A stretch of 64,000 nucleotides of DNA from Variovorax paradoxus (GCF_902712855.1 NZ_LR743507.1:1846001-1910000), one strand, 5' to 3'. Counted from the stretch's first letter, positions 7,886 to 16,363 are shown. Made by a program: numbers and translations. The notes: generated from the sequence alone by a model not told the origin.

Positions 7886-8929
7886 ATGAGCAACGGCATC
7901 GAATTCCGCAACGTCACCAAGCGCTACGGCAGCGACACGAACGCGCCGATGGCCGTCAAGGGCATCAGCTTCGAGGTGCCCGTGGGCACGCTCACCACCA
8001 TCCTCGGTCCCTCGGGCTGTGGCAAGACGACCACGCTGCGCATGATCGCGGGGCTGGAGTCGCCCACGTCGGGCGCCATCTTCATGGGCGGGCGTGATGT
8101 GACGACGCTCGGACCGGCCGAGCGCAACGTCAGCATGATGTTCCAGAGCTACGCGCTGTTCCCGCACATGAACGTGATCGAGAACGTGGGCTACGGCCTG
8201 CGCATGAGCGGCGTGAAGAAGGACGAGGCCACGGCGCGGGCGCGCGAGGCGCTGCGCGGCGTGGGCCTGGTCGGCTTCGACGAGCGCCTGCCCAGCGAAC
8301 TCTCGGGCGGCCAGCAGCAGCGCGTGGCCCTGGCGCGCGCGCTGGTGCTGGAGCCGGCGGTGCTGCTGTTCGACGAGCCGCTGTCGAACCTCGACGCCCG
8401 GCTGCGGCGCGAGATGCGCGAGGAGATCCGCGCACTTCAACAGCGGTTGAAGCTCACCGTGGCCTACGTGACGCACGACCAGAGCGAGGCGCTGGCCGTG
8501 AGCGACCAGATCATCGTGATGGACCATGGCGTGATCGCCCAGCGCGGCACCCCCGAGCAACTCTACGGCCGGCCCGAGAGCGAGTTCGTGGCCGGCTTCA
8601 TGGGCGAGGCTTCGGTGTTCCCGGCCACGGCGCAGCCCGACGGCAGCGTGGCGATGGGGCCGCTGCGCCTGCAGCCGCGCCACGCGGTGGCGCCGGGCGC
8701 GGTGAAGGTCGCGGTGCGGCCGGAGGCCTGGCAGATCGGCGGGGCGGAAGGCTTGCCAGCCACCTTGCGCAAGGCGGCCTACCTCGGCAGCTTCTACGAA
8801 TACGGCTTCGACACCACCCTGGGGCCGGTCTTCGTGGTGTCGACCGACCTGTCCCGCCCGCTGGCCGCCGGGGCGCAGACCACGCTGTCCCTGGGAGCCC
8901 ATGGCGTGAGCGTGGTGCCCGGCACATGA
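7886..8929 (+). CDS. ABC transporter ATP-binding protein, FbpC/AfuC-like
   Basis: This 347-residue protein has Walker A GPSGCGKTT (near residue 44), signature LSGGQQQRVALARAL, Walker B VLLFDEPLSNLDA and the switch histidine in VTHDQSEAL, followed by a C-terminal TOBE-type regulatory region of about 110 residues. It energises the transporter formed with the two preceding genes. Spacing to the permease is 15 bases and to the HAD gene 12 bases, so all four are probably one transcript. Confidence 0.93.
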   Translation: MSNGIEFRNVTKRYGSDTNAPMAVKGISFEVPVGTLTTILGPSGCGKTTTLRMIAGLESPTSGAIFMGGRDVTTLGPAERNVSMMFQSYALFPHMNVIENVGYGLRMSGVKKDEATARAREALRGVGLVGFDERLPSELSGGQQQRVALARALVLEPAVLLFDEPLSNLDARLRREMREEIRALQQRLKLTVAYVTHDQSEALAVSDQIIVMDHGVIAQRGTPEQLYGRPESEFVAGFMGEASVFPATAQPDGSVAMGPLRLQPRHAVAPGAVKVAVRPEAWQIGGAEGLPATLRKAAYLGSFYEYGFDTTLGPVFVVSTDLSRPLAAGAQTTLSLGAHGVSVVPGT

Positions 8930-8941
8930 AACAATGGCGGC

Positions 8942-9604
8942 ATGAACGTGGTTTTCGATCTGGGCGCCGTGCTGTTCGCATGGGAGCCCACCCGTCTTGT
9001 ACAGACCCATCTTGCAGCCCACGCACCCAATGAGGCCGCCGCGGCCGCCATGGGGCGGGCGCTGTTCCATCACGACGACTGGACCAGCTTCGACTGCGGC
9101 ACCCGCACGCTCGACGACGCCATCGCCCGCATGTCGGCCCGCCTCGGGCTGCCGGCCGAGCCTCTGCACGCCATGCTGGAAGGGCTCGGCGAGCGACTGG
9201 AGCCCATCGAAGTCACGGTCGGGATGCTCGAGGAGCTGATCGCGCATCGCGATGCCGGCCAGCCGCTGCGGCTCTACTACCTGTCGAACATGCCTGCGCC
9301 CTATGCGCGTGCGATCGAGCGGCGGCATGCGTTCATGCGGCGCTTCGACGGCGGCGTGTTCTCGGGCGACGTGAAGTTCCTCAAGCCCGAGCGCGAGATC
9401 TACGAGGTGCTCGCGGTGCGTCACGGCCTCGACCCCGAGCAGACGGTGTTCATCGACGACTCGGCCGCCAACGTCGAGATGGCGCGCGCCTTTGGCTGGC
9501 ACGCCATCCACTGCACCGCGCCGGCGATGCTGCCGTCGCAGCTGCAGCGCTACCTGCCGGTGAGCACCACCTTGTCGGTGTCGAACCCGAGGCTGCGGGC
9601 GTAG
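8942..9604 (+). CDS. HAD-superfamily hydrolase, YihX-like sugar phosphatase candidate
   Basis: This 220-residue protein has the HAD motifs in order: motif I VVFDLGAVL (nucleophile Asp, with the DLG form seen in YihX), motif II YYLSNM near residue 116, motif III lysine in KFLKPE near 145, and motif IV FIDDSAANVEMA near 172. YihX of E. coli dephosphorylates alpha-glucose 1-phosphate. Position as last gene of the transporter operon suggests it works on the imported compound, which is inference. Its 3' end overlaps the convergent lipocalin gene by 55 bp. Confidence 0.85.
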   Translation: MNVVFDLGAVLFAWEPTRLVQTHLAAHAPNEAAAAAMGRALFHHDDWTSFDCGTRTLDDAIARMSARLGLPAEPLHAMLEGLGERLEPIEVTVGMLEELIAHRDAGQPLRLYYLSNMPAPYARAIERRHAFMRRFDGGVFSGDVKFLKPEREIYEVLAVRHGLDPEQTVFIDDSAANVEMARAFGWHAIHCTAPAMLPSQLQRYLPVSTTLSVSNPRLRA

Positions 9605-10218
9605 TCGAGTTCGGCCTCGAGCACTGCGGCATCGAGCCGCGGCGCGCGCGACAGCACCCAGAGGTATTGCCGGTCGGGCGTGCCGACCAGAGACACCTGG
9701 TATTCGCGGTCGAGCTTCAGGATCCAGTAGTCGCCCCACACCACCGGCAGCCAGCTGAGCCAGGCCGGGGCGAAGCGCACTTCGAGCCGCCCGGCGCCAA
9801 GCTGGCCCGCCACGGGCACCACGCGGGCGGTGCCGATGGCTTCGTCGAAATTGCCGTCGTCGCGCACGCAACGATTGAGCACCTGGACGGTGCCGTCGGC
9901 CTGGGGCGTGTACTCGGCCGTGACCGGGCCGCCGCACTGCTTCTGGAACCTGTTGGGCAAGCGCGCCTGCTCGTGCCAGAGGCCTGCGTAGCGTTGCAGG
10001 TCGACGGGTGCGACCACCTGCAGAGGGGCGCGCATGAGCGGAGCGCCATCGGCCGGTCCGGCGGGGTGGGCACGCGCGGTACGCGCCGCGCCGAGCGCCA
10101 GCCACGTGGCCACGCCGCCGACAACGAAGGCCGTGGCCATCGCGCCGATCGCCTGGCTGGTGCGGCGGTCGTCGAAGGGCCGGACGGCGGGCACGGCAGG
10201 GCGAGGGCGTTGGGTCAT
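9550..10218 (-). CDS. Bacterial lipocalin (Blc-like), membrane-anchored
   Basis: This 222-residue protein has one N-terminal hydrophobic segment (about residues 22-42) and then a lipocalin domain beginning with RYAGLWHEQARLPNRFQ, matching the GxWYExAR signature of Blc and plant temperature-induced lipocalins. The end includes YLWVLSRAPRLD, the second conserved strand. Lipocalins of this group bind lipids or other hydrophobic ligands at the envelope. There is no lipobox cysteine, so the anchor is more likely a signal anchor than a lipid. The start at 10218 is chosen because further upstream codons lack similarity. Confidence 0.85.
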   Translation of the reverse strand: MTQRPRPAVPAVRPFDDRRTSQAIGAMATAFVVGGVATWLALGAARTARAHPAGPADGAPLMRAPLQVVAPVDLQRYAGLWHEQARLPNRFQKQCGGPVTAEYTPQADGTVQVLNRCVRDDGNFDEAIGTARVVPVAGQLGAGRLEVRFAPAWLSWLPVVWGDYWILKLDREYQVSLVGTPDRQYLWVLSRAPRLDAAVLEAELDYARSLGFDTDKVVLTGR

Positions 10219-10523
10219 GGGAGGCACTCCTGGATAGGGGGAAAGAAGAACGCAGGCCGGACAGCGCCGGAGCGTTCGGCGTCCTCTCAAGTTAGTCCCT
10301 TGCCGCCCCTCCTGGCCGTCAGTCGCGGACCACAGCGGGTGTAGGGCGGGAGGCCGAAACCGGGTGGCGCGGCAGCAATGGCGGCGGGTGGGGCGGCGTA
10401 CAACCCCACGGGCATCAGGCTGATGGAGCCGCACGAAAACCCGTGCTACGGTGCGCATGAAAACATCGGCCGACGCGCAACTGCGTGCAGGACTTGTCAC
10501 AACCCGCACAGGATAATGATTTC
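10219..10523. other. Intergenic region between lipocalin and tal
   Basis: About 305 bases separate two divergent genes and should hold both promoters. I see no convincing consensus promoter, repeat, RNA gene or coding frame. GAGTGCCTCCCATGACC places a weak GGAG before the lipocalin start. Confidence 0.5.
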
Positions 10524-11480
10524 ATGAACCAACTCGATGCCCTCCGCCAGTGGACCACCGTCGTCGCAGACACCGGTGACTTCAAGCAGCTCAGCGTTTC
10601 CAAGCCGCAGGACGCGACCACCAATCCGTCGCTCATCCTCAAGGCCGTGCAGAAGCCCGAATACCGGCCGCTGCTCGACGAGACCGTGAAGAAGCACGCC
10701 GGCAAGCCCCTCGACGAGGTCATCGACCGCCTGCTGGTGCGCTTCGGCACCGAGATCCTGTCGATCATTCCGGGCCGCGTGTCGACCGAGGTCGACGCCC
10801 GCCTGTCGTTCGATACGGCCGCCACCGTCGCCCGCGGCGAGCGCATCGTGGCGCTCTACAAGGCCGAAGGCATCGACGCCGGCAAGCGCGTGCTCATCAA
10901 GGTCGCCTCCACCTGGGAAGGCATCGAGGCCGCGCGGCAGCTCGAGAAGAAGGGCATCCGCACCAACCTGACGCTGCTGTTCTCGTTCGCGCAGGCCGTG
11001 GCCTGCGGCGCAGCCGGCGTGCAGCTCATCTCGCCCTTCGTGGGCCGGATCTACGACTGGCACAAGAAGTCCGAAGGCGCCAAGTGGGACGAGGCCGCCA
11101 ACGCCGGCGCCAACGACCCCGGCGTGAAGTCGGTGCGCCAGATCTACGAGTACTACAAGCAGCACGGCATCAAGACCGAGGTGATGGGCGCGAGCTTCCG
11201 CAACATCGGGCAGATCAAGGCGCTGGCCGGCTGCGACCTGCTCACCATCAGCCCCGAGCTGCTGGGAGAACTGGCTGCGAGCAACGAGCCGCTCGCGCAT
11301 GCGCTCGACGCCAAGGCCGCCGCCAAGGGTGACGCACCCGAGGTCAGCTACGACGAGGCGGGCTTCCGCTTCGCGCTCAACGAGGACGCGATGGCCACCG
11401 AGAAGCTCGCCGAAGGCATCCGTGCCTTCGCGGCCGACGCCGTCAAGCTCGAGAAGCTGATGCAGGAAAGCGGCAAATAA
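10524..11480 (+). CDS. tal: Transaldolase
   Basis: This 318-residue enzyme moves a dihydroxyacetone unit between sedoheptulose 7-phosphate and glyceraldehyde 3-phosphate in the non-oxidative pentose phosphate pathway. The signature DATTNPSL is near residue 34 and the Schiff-base lysine lies in VLIKVASTWEGI near residue 130, and length equals E. coli TalB. It is followed after two bases by pgi, with which it is almost certainly co-transcribed. Confidence 0.97.
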   Translation: MNQLDALRQWTTVVADTGDFKQLSVSKPQDATTNPSLILKAVQKPEYRPLLDETVKKHAGKPLDEVIDRLLVRFGTEILSIIPGRVSTEVDARLSFDTAATVARGERIVALYKAEGIDAGKRVLIKVASTWEGIEAARQLEKKGIRTNLTLLFSFAQAVACGAAGVQLISPFVGRIYDWHKKSEGAKWDEAANAGANDPGVKSVRQIYEYYKQHGIKTEVMGASFRNIGQIKALAGCDLLTISPELLGELAASNEPLAHALDAKAAAKGDAPEVSYDEAGFRFALNEDAMATEKLAEGIRAFAADAVKLEKLMQESGK

Positions 11481-11482
11481 AG

Positions 11483-13045
11483 ATGGCCATGACGCTTCGC
11501 TGCGACCGCGCACCGGCCTGGGCGCAGCTGCAGTCCTACTTCGAGACGGCGGGCCGCCAGTTCGACGTGCGCCATGCCTTCGTGGACGACGCGGACCGCT
11601 TTGCCCGCTTCAGCCAGCAGGCGCCGCACGTCTTCGCCGACCTGTCGAAGAACCTGATCGACACGCGCGCCGAAGGCCTGCTGCTTGCGCTCGCGCGCGA
11701 ATGCGGCCTCGAGGCACACCGCGACGCGATGTTCGCGGGCGAGCACATCAACAACACCGAAGACCGTGCCGTGCTCCACACGCTGCTGCGCGCGCCGGCC
11801 GATGCGCCCACCGGGCCGAAGACGGTCAACGAGCTTCGCGAGGTGCACGCCACGCTCGACGCGATGCTCGCCTATGCCGAGAAGGTGCGCGGCGACCACA
11901 CGATCACCGACGTGGTCAACATCGGCATCGGCGGCTCCGACCTCGGCCCGCAGATGGCGGTGCTGGCGCTGGCGGAGTTCGCCGCGCCGGGCAAGCGCTT
12001 CCACTTCGTCTCCAACGTCGACGGGCATGAACTGGCGGGCGTGCTGAAGGGCCTTGCGCCCGAGCACACGCTGTTCCTGATCGCCTCGAAGACCTTCACC
12101 ACTGCCGAGACGATGACCAACGCGCAGTCGGCGAAGCGCTGGTACGAGCAATCGGGCGGCACCGACATCGCAGGCCATTTCGCGGCGCTCACCACCAACG
12201 TGGAAGCGGCGAAGAAGTTCGGCATCGACACCACCTTCGGTTTCTGGGACTGGGTGGGCGGGCGCTATTCGCTGTGGTCGGCCATCGGCCTGCCGATCGC
12301 GCTGGCCATCGGTGCCGATGGCTTCCGCCGGCTGCTCGCGGGCGCGCACGCGATGGACGAGCACTTCCGCACCGCGCCGCTCGCGCAGAACCTGCCGGTG
12401 CGCCTGGGCCTGCTCGACGTCTGGTATCGCAACTTCCACAAGTTCACGAGCCGCAGCATCGCGCCGTACCACAGCGCTTTGAAGCGCGTGCCGGCCTACC
12501 TGCAGCAGCTAGAGATGGAAAGCAACGGCAAGCAGGTCGATGCGGGCGGCAGGCCCGTGGCAGTCGGAACCTCGCCGGTGCTGTGGGGCGAACCCGGCAC
12601 CAATGGCCAGCATGCCTACTTCCAGATGCTGCACCAGGGCACCGACGTGACGCCGCTCGAGTTCGTGGCGGTGCGCGACGCGTCGCACGACCTCGAAGGC
12701 CATCACCCCAAGCTGCTGGCCAATGCGCTCGCGCAGGCGCAGGCGCTCATGGTCGGCAAGCTCGACGAGGGCGGCCACAGGAACTTTCCGGGCAACCGGC
12801 CGAGCACCTTCTTCGTGTTCGAGAAGCTCACGCCCGAAGCGCTGGGAGCCTTCCTGGCGATGTACGAACACCGCGTGTTCACCAGCGGTGCGTTGTGGGG
12901 CATCAACAGCTTCGACCAGTGGGGCGTGGAGCTGGGCAAGGTGCTCGCGAAGGACATCGAGCCGCGCCTCGCCTCGGGCGACGTCACGGGGCTCGACGCC
13001 TCCACAGCGGGCCTGCTGCAACGCCTCAGCCCGCAGCCGCAGTAA
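11483..13045 (+). CDS. pgi: Glucose-6-phosphate isomerase
   Basis: This 520-residue enzyme interconverts glucose 6-phosphate and fructose 6-phosphate. Signatures include GIGGSDLGPQM near residue 149, FWDWVGGRYSLWSAIGL near 254, QLEMESNGK near 344, HQGTDVTPLEF near 385 and GALWGINSFDQWGVELGK near 470. It starts two bases after tal and ends overlapping the convergent pdxA by 20 bp. Together with zwf and tal it forms the hexose-phosphate part of central metabolism in this window. Confidence 0.97.
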   Translation: MAMTLRCDRAPAWAQLQSYFETAGRQFDVRHAFVDDADRFARFSQQAPHVFADLSKNLIDTRAEGLLLALARECGLEAHRDAMFAGEHINNTEDRAVLHTLLRAPADAPTGPKTVNELREVHATLDAMLAYAEKVRGDHTITDVVNIGIGGSDLGPQMAVLALAEFAAPGKRFHFVSNVDGHELAGVLKGLAPEHTLFLIASKTFTTAETMTNAQSAKRWYEQSGGTDIAGHFAALTTNVEAAKKFGIDTTFGFWDWVGGRYSLWSAIGLPIALAIGADGFRRLLAGAHAMDEHFRTAPLAQNLPVRLGLLDVWYRNFHKFTSRSIAPYHSALKRVPAYLQQLEMESNGKQVDAGGRPVAVGTSPVLWGEPGTNGQHAYFQMLHQGTDVTPLEFVAVRDASHDLEGHHPKLLANALAQAQALMVGKLDEGGHRNFPGNRPSTFFVFEKLTPEALGAFLAMYEHRVFTSGALWGINSFDQWGVELGKVLAKDIEPRLASGDVTGLDASTAGLLQRLSPQPQ

Positions 13046-14138
13046 GCGCTTCGGCCGAACGTGCCGGCGCGCCGCCGGCCATGCGCACGCACAGATCGAA
13101 GGCCTGCTGCAGGCCTTCGATCTTGGCGATTCCCCGGCCCGCGATGTCGAAGGCGCTGCCGCTGGCCGACGTGGCCACCGGCACCGGCAGGCCGCCGTGC
13201 AGCGTCACCCCCTGCTCGAAGCCCATGAGTTTCATCGCGATCTGGCCCTGGTCGTGGTACATCGACACCACGGCATCGACATCGCCGCGACGCGCACCGA
13301 TGAACACCGTGTCGGGCGAGAACGGTCCCCGCGCGTCGTAGCCTTCGCCGCGCAGCTGCTCGATGGCCGGCGCGATGATCTCGATTTCCTCCATGCCGAT
13401 GGAGCCGCCGTCGCCCGCATGCGGGTTGAGCCCGGTCACCGCGATGCGCGGCTGCGCCACGCCCGCACGGCGCAGCGCGGCCGCGATGATCTTCACCGCG
13501 TCCCGCACGCCGTCGACCGTGATGTGGCTCGCCACATCCTTCAGCGGAATGTGCGATGTGACTCGCGAGGTCCACAGCGCGCCCGTGAGGTTGAACTCGC
13601 AGACAAAGCCGCTCACCGCGAACCGCTCCTGCATGTAGCGGAGCTCGTCCTCGTGCACCAGGCCGCCCAGGCGCAGCGAATGCTTGTTGAGCGGGGCGAA
13701 CAGGATGCCGTCGGCCTGCCCGCGGCGCACCGCCAGCGTGGCCAGCTCCAGCGCCTCGAACGAGGCCCGGCCCGACTGCTCGTTCGATTCGCCGGGCACC
13801 GCCTCCTGCCCGTTCATCCAGTCGTGTGCGAGCAGCGTGGGACGGCCGTCTTCGAAGCGCACCGCGCCGAGGCTGTCGGCCTGCAGCGGGTCGAGCTTCA
13901 CACCCGCCACGCGTTCGCCCGCAGCCAGCACCACCGGGTCGGCGATCAGCAGCACGCGTGCGGCGTCGAGGTTGCGCTGGCGCGCGAGCAGCTTCACGGC
14001 CATCTCGGGGCCGACGCCGCCGGGATCGCCGAGCAGCACGGCGAGGCGGGGCTTGGCGGAGGTCACGCGCGGGGTTGTCGAGGGGGTGGGCATGTCGGTC
14101 GTGGCTCGGTTGGGAAGTGAAGGAGAAGGCCGCTTCAT
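13026..14138 (-). CDS. pdxA: PdxA-family 4-hydroxythreonine-4-phosphate dehydrogenase or catabolic paralogue
   Basis: The protein shows the PdxA pattern: GDPGGVGPEM near residue 37, metal-binding histidines in SHIPLKD, NPHAGDGGSIG and MYHDQGQ, and TSASGSAFDIAG near the end. PdxA oxidises 4-phosphohydroxy-L-threonine in pyridoxal phosphate synthesis; PdxA2 relatives oxidise 4-phospho-D-threonate or -erythronate. The ATG at 14138 overlaps the stop of the upstream receptor gene (ATGA), giving 370 residues; an in-frame ATG at 14093 would give 355, nearer the usual length. Operon position with a solute receptor rather than ksgA/surA favours a catabolic role, which is inference. Confidence 0.88.
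   Translation of the reverse strand: MKRPSPSLPNRATTDMPTPSTTPRVTSAKPRLAVLLGDPGGVGPEMAVKLLARQRNLDAARVLLIADPVVLAAGERVAGVKLDPLQADSLGAVRFEDGRPTLLAHDWMNGQEAVPGESNEQSGRASFEALELATLAVRRGQADGILFAPLNKHSLRLGGLVHEDELRYMQERFAVSGFVCEFNLTGALWTSRVTSHIPLKDVASHITVDGVRDAVKIIAAALRRAGVAQPRIAVTGLNPHAGDGGSIGMEEIEIIAPAIEQLRGEGYDARGPFSPDTVFIGARRGDVDAVVSMYHDQGQIAMKLMGFEQGVTLHGGLPVPVATSASGSAFDIAGRGIAKIEGLQQAFDLCVRMAGGAPARSAEALTAAAG
13094..13122. repeat. Near-perfect 29-bp palindrome inside pdxA
   Basis: Arms GATCGAAGGCCTGC (13094-13107) and GCAGGCCTTCGATC (13109-13122) are perfect 14-bp complements around one base. It encodes IEGLQQAFD near the PdxA C terminus and lies about 50 bp past the end of convergent pgi. It could fold in either transcript, but there is no T-run, so it is not a standard terminator. 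Confidence 0.7.
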
Positions 14139-15109
14139 TCGGCCTTGATGTTGGCGTCGCGCACGAGCTGGCCGTAATGGTCGAACTCCTGCCTGTTCAT
14201 GGCGGCGAAGGGATCGCCGGTCAGCCCGCCGGGTTCGCCGCCCAGCGCCTTGATGCGGGTCTGCACGTCGGCCAGCTTGAGCGTGCGCGTGAGTTCGGCG
14301 CTCAGCCGTTCGACGGCGGGACGGGGCGTGCCGGCCGTCACGTAGAGGCCGTACCAGGTCGACACGTCGGCGCCCTTGATGCCCTGCTCGGCCAGCGTCG
14401 GCACGTCGGGCAGCTCGGGCGAGCGCTGCGGCGCGCTCACGGCCAGCGCGCGGAACTTGCCGGCCTTGATCTGGCCCATGGCCGAGGAGGTGCTGTCGAA
14501 CATCATGTCGACCTCGCCCGCGATGATGTCGATGTGCGCCTGCGAGCTGCCCTTGTAGGGCACGTGGATCGACTTCATGCCGGTGGCCAGGTTGAAGGCC
14601 TCGCCGCCCACGTGCTGCGTGCTGCCGATGCCCGAGGAGGCGTACTTGAAGCCGCCCGGCTTCGCCGCCATGGCGGCCACCAGGTCCTTCACCGAACGGT
14701 AGGGCGAACTGGCCGACACCACCAGCACGTTGGGCATGACGGCCACCAGGCCGACCGGTTGCAGGTCCTTCAGCGGGTCGTACTTGAGCTTGAGGATGTG
14801 CGGCGCCACCGCCTGCGCGGTGTTGGTGGCCAGCAGCAGCGTGGCGCCGTCGGCCGGCGCGCGGGCGGTGAGTTCGCCGGCGATGGTGTTCGATGCGCCG
14901 GGCCGGTTCTCGACCACCACCGGCTGCCTGAGCGCCGGGGAGAACTTGTCGGCCAGCACCCGCGCCAGGATGTCCGTGCCGCCGCCGGGCGAGGCGCCCA
15001 CCATGATGCGCATCGGCTTGTCGGGGTACGCCGGTTCGGCGCCGGCCGCGGCCGCCGCGAGCAGCGCTGCCGCCAGCCCCGCCGCGCGGGCCAGGAAGGA
15101 AAGCTTCAT
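14135..15109 (-). CDS. Bug-family tripartite tricarboxylate transporter substrate-binding receptor
   Basis: This 324-residue periplasmic protein has a Sec signal peptide (alanine-rich, ending near residue 24) and the Bug/TctC pattern: YPDKPMRIMVGASPGGGTDILAR, VVVENRPGASNTIAGE and VPYKGSSQAHIDIIAGEVDMMF. Such receptors bind carboxylates or related solutes for TctAB permeases, but many in Burkholderiales are orphans, and no TctA/TctB genes are seen here. It diverges from a LysR gene 93 bp away and overlaps pdxA, so the three look like one regulated unit. Confidence 0.93.
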   Translation of the reverse strand: MKLSFLARAAGLAAALLAAAAAGAEPAYPDKPMRIMVGASPGGGTDILARVLADKFSPALRQPVVVENRPGASNTIAGELTARAPADGATLLLATNTAQAVAPHILKLKYDPLKDLQPVGLVAVMPNVLVVSASSPYRSVKDLVAAMAAKPGGFKYASSGIGSTQHVGGEAFNLATGMKSIHVPYKGSSQAHIDIIAGEVDMMFDSTSSAMGQIKAGKFRALAVSAPQRSPELPDVPTLAEQGIKGADVSTWYGLYVTAGTPRPAVERLSAELTRTLKLADVQTRIKALGGEPGGLTGDPFAAMNRQEFDHYGQLVRDANIKAE

Positions 15110-15202
15110 CGGGTTGTCTCCAGCTTGTTGTGAGGCCGAGCGTACGAAGCTTCGCCATTCCGATCCAATCGAAAAAGGCCGAGGCTCCATATACTTTTGC
15201 GC

Positions 15203-16135
15203 ATGACATCCGGCCTCACCGACGCATCGCTGATGCTCCATGTGCGCCCGCGCCAACTGCTGCTGCTGGCCCGGCTCGACACCCACCGCCACCTGGGCCG
15301 CGCGGCCGAGGCCATGAACATCAGCCAGCCCGCGGCGACCAAGCTGCTGCAGCAGCTGGAGGATTCGCTGGGCGAGCGGCTCTTCGAGCGGCTGGCGCGC
15401 GGCATGGAGCCCACGCCCTACGGCGAGATCCTCATCCGCTATGCACGCCGCGTGCTCAGCGACTTCGGCTCTGCGCGCGAGGAGATGCTGGCTTTGCGCT
15501 CGGGCCTGAGCGGCGCGCTGCGTGTGGGCTCGGTGCCGGGCGCCGTGCCCGAGCTGCTGGCGCCCGCGCTGGTCGAGTACCACCGCCGCCATCCGCAGGT
15601 GGCGGTGTCGGTGGTGGTGGAGACCAGCGACGTGATCCAGGCGCAGCTGGAGCAGGGCGACGTCGACCTCGTGCTGGGGCGCCTCACCGACGGCCACGAC
15701 GAGGCGAAGTACGCGAGCGTGCCGCTGCTGGGAGAGTCGCAGGTGGTGGTGGTGCGTGCGGCGCATCCGGTGTTCGAGCGCGCGAGCGTCACGCTGGCCG
15801 ACATGGCGAGCTGGTCGTGGGTGCTGCAGCCGCCGGGTTCGCCGCAGCGCGGGCGCTTCGAGGCGGCGATGCGCGAGGCCGGCATCCAGGCGCGGCTGGA
15901 CATCATCGAAACGGCATCGCCGATCGCCATCACCGCGCTGCTCGAGAACTCCGACATGGCGGCCGTCATGCCCGCCTCGCAAGCCGGCCACTACGCCCGG
16001 CTGGGCGTGCTGCGCACCGTGCCGATCGAGCTGCCGGTGCGCGTGCCGCCGATCAGCCTGATCACCCGAGAGGACCGGCCGCTGTCGCCGGCCGCCGCGC
16101 AGTTCCGGCGCCAGCTGCTGGGCGAGAGGGGCTGA
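15203..16135 (+). CDS. LysR-family transcriptional regulator (GbpR/CbsB-like)
   Basis: This 310-residue protein has an N-terminal winged helix-turn-helix (RQLLLLARLDTHRHLGRAAEAM...ISQPAATKLLQQLE, residues about 18-58) and a LysR effector-binding domain from about residue 100. The start is the ATG at 15203. It is divergent from the Bug receptor/pdxA pair and most likely regulates them in response to the receptor's solute, the usual arrangement for LysR proteins. Confidence 0.92.
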   Translation: MTSGLTDASLMLHVRPRQLLLLARLDTHRHLGRAAEAMNISQPAATKLLQQLEDSLGERLFERLARGMEPTPYGEILIRYARRVLSDFGSAREEMLALRSGLSGALRVGSVPGAVPELLAPALVEYHRRHPQVAVSVVVETSDVIQAQLEQGDVDLVLGRLTDGHDEAKYASVPLLGESQVVVVRAAHPVFERASVTLADMASWSWVLQPPGSPQRGRFEAAMREAGIQARLDIIETASPIAITALLENSDMAAVMPASQAGHYARLGVLRTVPIELPVRVPPISLITREDRPLSPAAAQFRRQLLGERG

Positions 16136-16256
16136 AGCAGCGTCGTGCGGCGCTGCCCGGTACGAATCCACGCGAATCGGCACCTGAGGCCTTTGGATTG
16201 CGCACAATGCATGCTGTATTGCATTGATTAGGGAATCTCCTACTCAACTGGTGCAT

Positions 16257-16286
16257 GAAAGTACCTGTGCTGACAATCGAAGTACC
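16257..16286 (+). promoter_or_regulatory. Candidate AraC-type direct-repeat operator upstream of the polyol operon
   Basis: GAAAGTACC (16257-16265) and CGAAGTACC (16278-16286) repeat with a period of 21 bp, two helical turns, on one face of the DNA. They lie about 80-110 bp before the start of the polyol binding protein. AraC-family activators such as MtlR bind direct repeats with about this period, and one is encoded at 24778. The repeat is seen; the binding is inferred. Confidence 0.5.
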
Positions 16287-16363
16287 AAAACTGCAATCAC
16301 GTTTCTTCAGAATCCCCGCACGGCGACCCGACAAGAGGGCGTCGCTCACCTCTAGGAGACAAC

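Noticed and set aside
4445..10105. A very long minus-strand open frame (about 1,886 codons) opposite the ABC transporter operon
   Set aside because: It is antisense to five genes with clear family motifs, shows low-complexity His/Arg/Gly-rich translation and no domain. High GC content makes stop codons rare in this phase.
16137..16156. GCAGCG/CGCTGC hairpin after the LysR gene as a terminator
   Set aside because: The stem is only 6 bp with an 8-base loop and no T-run follows.
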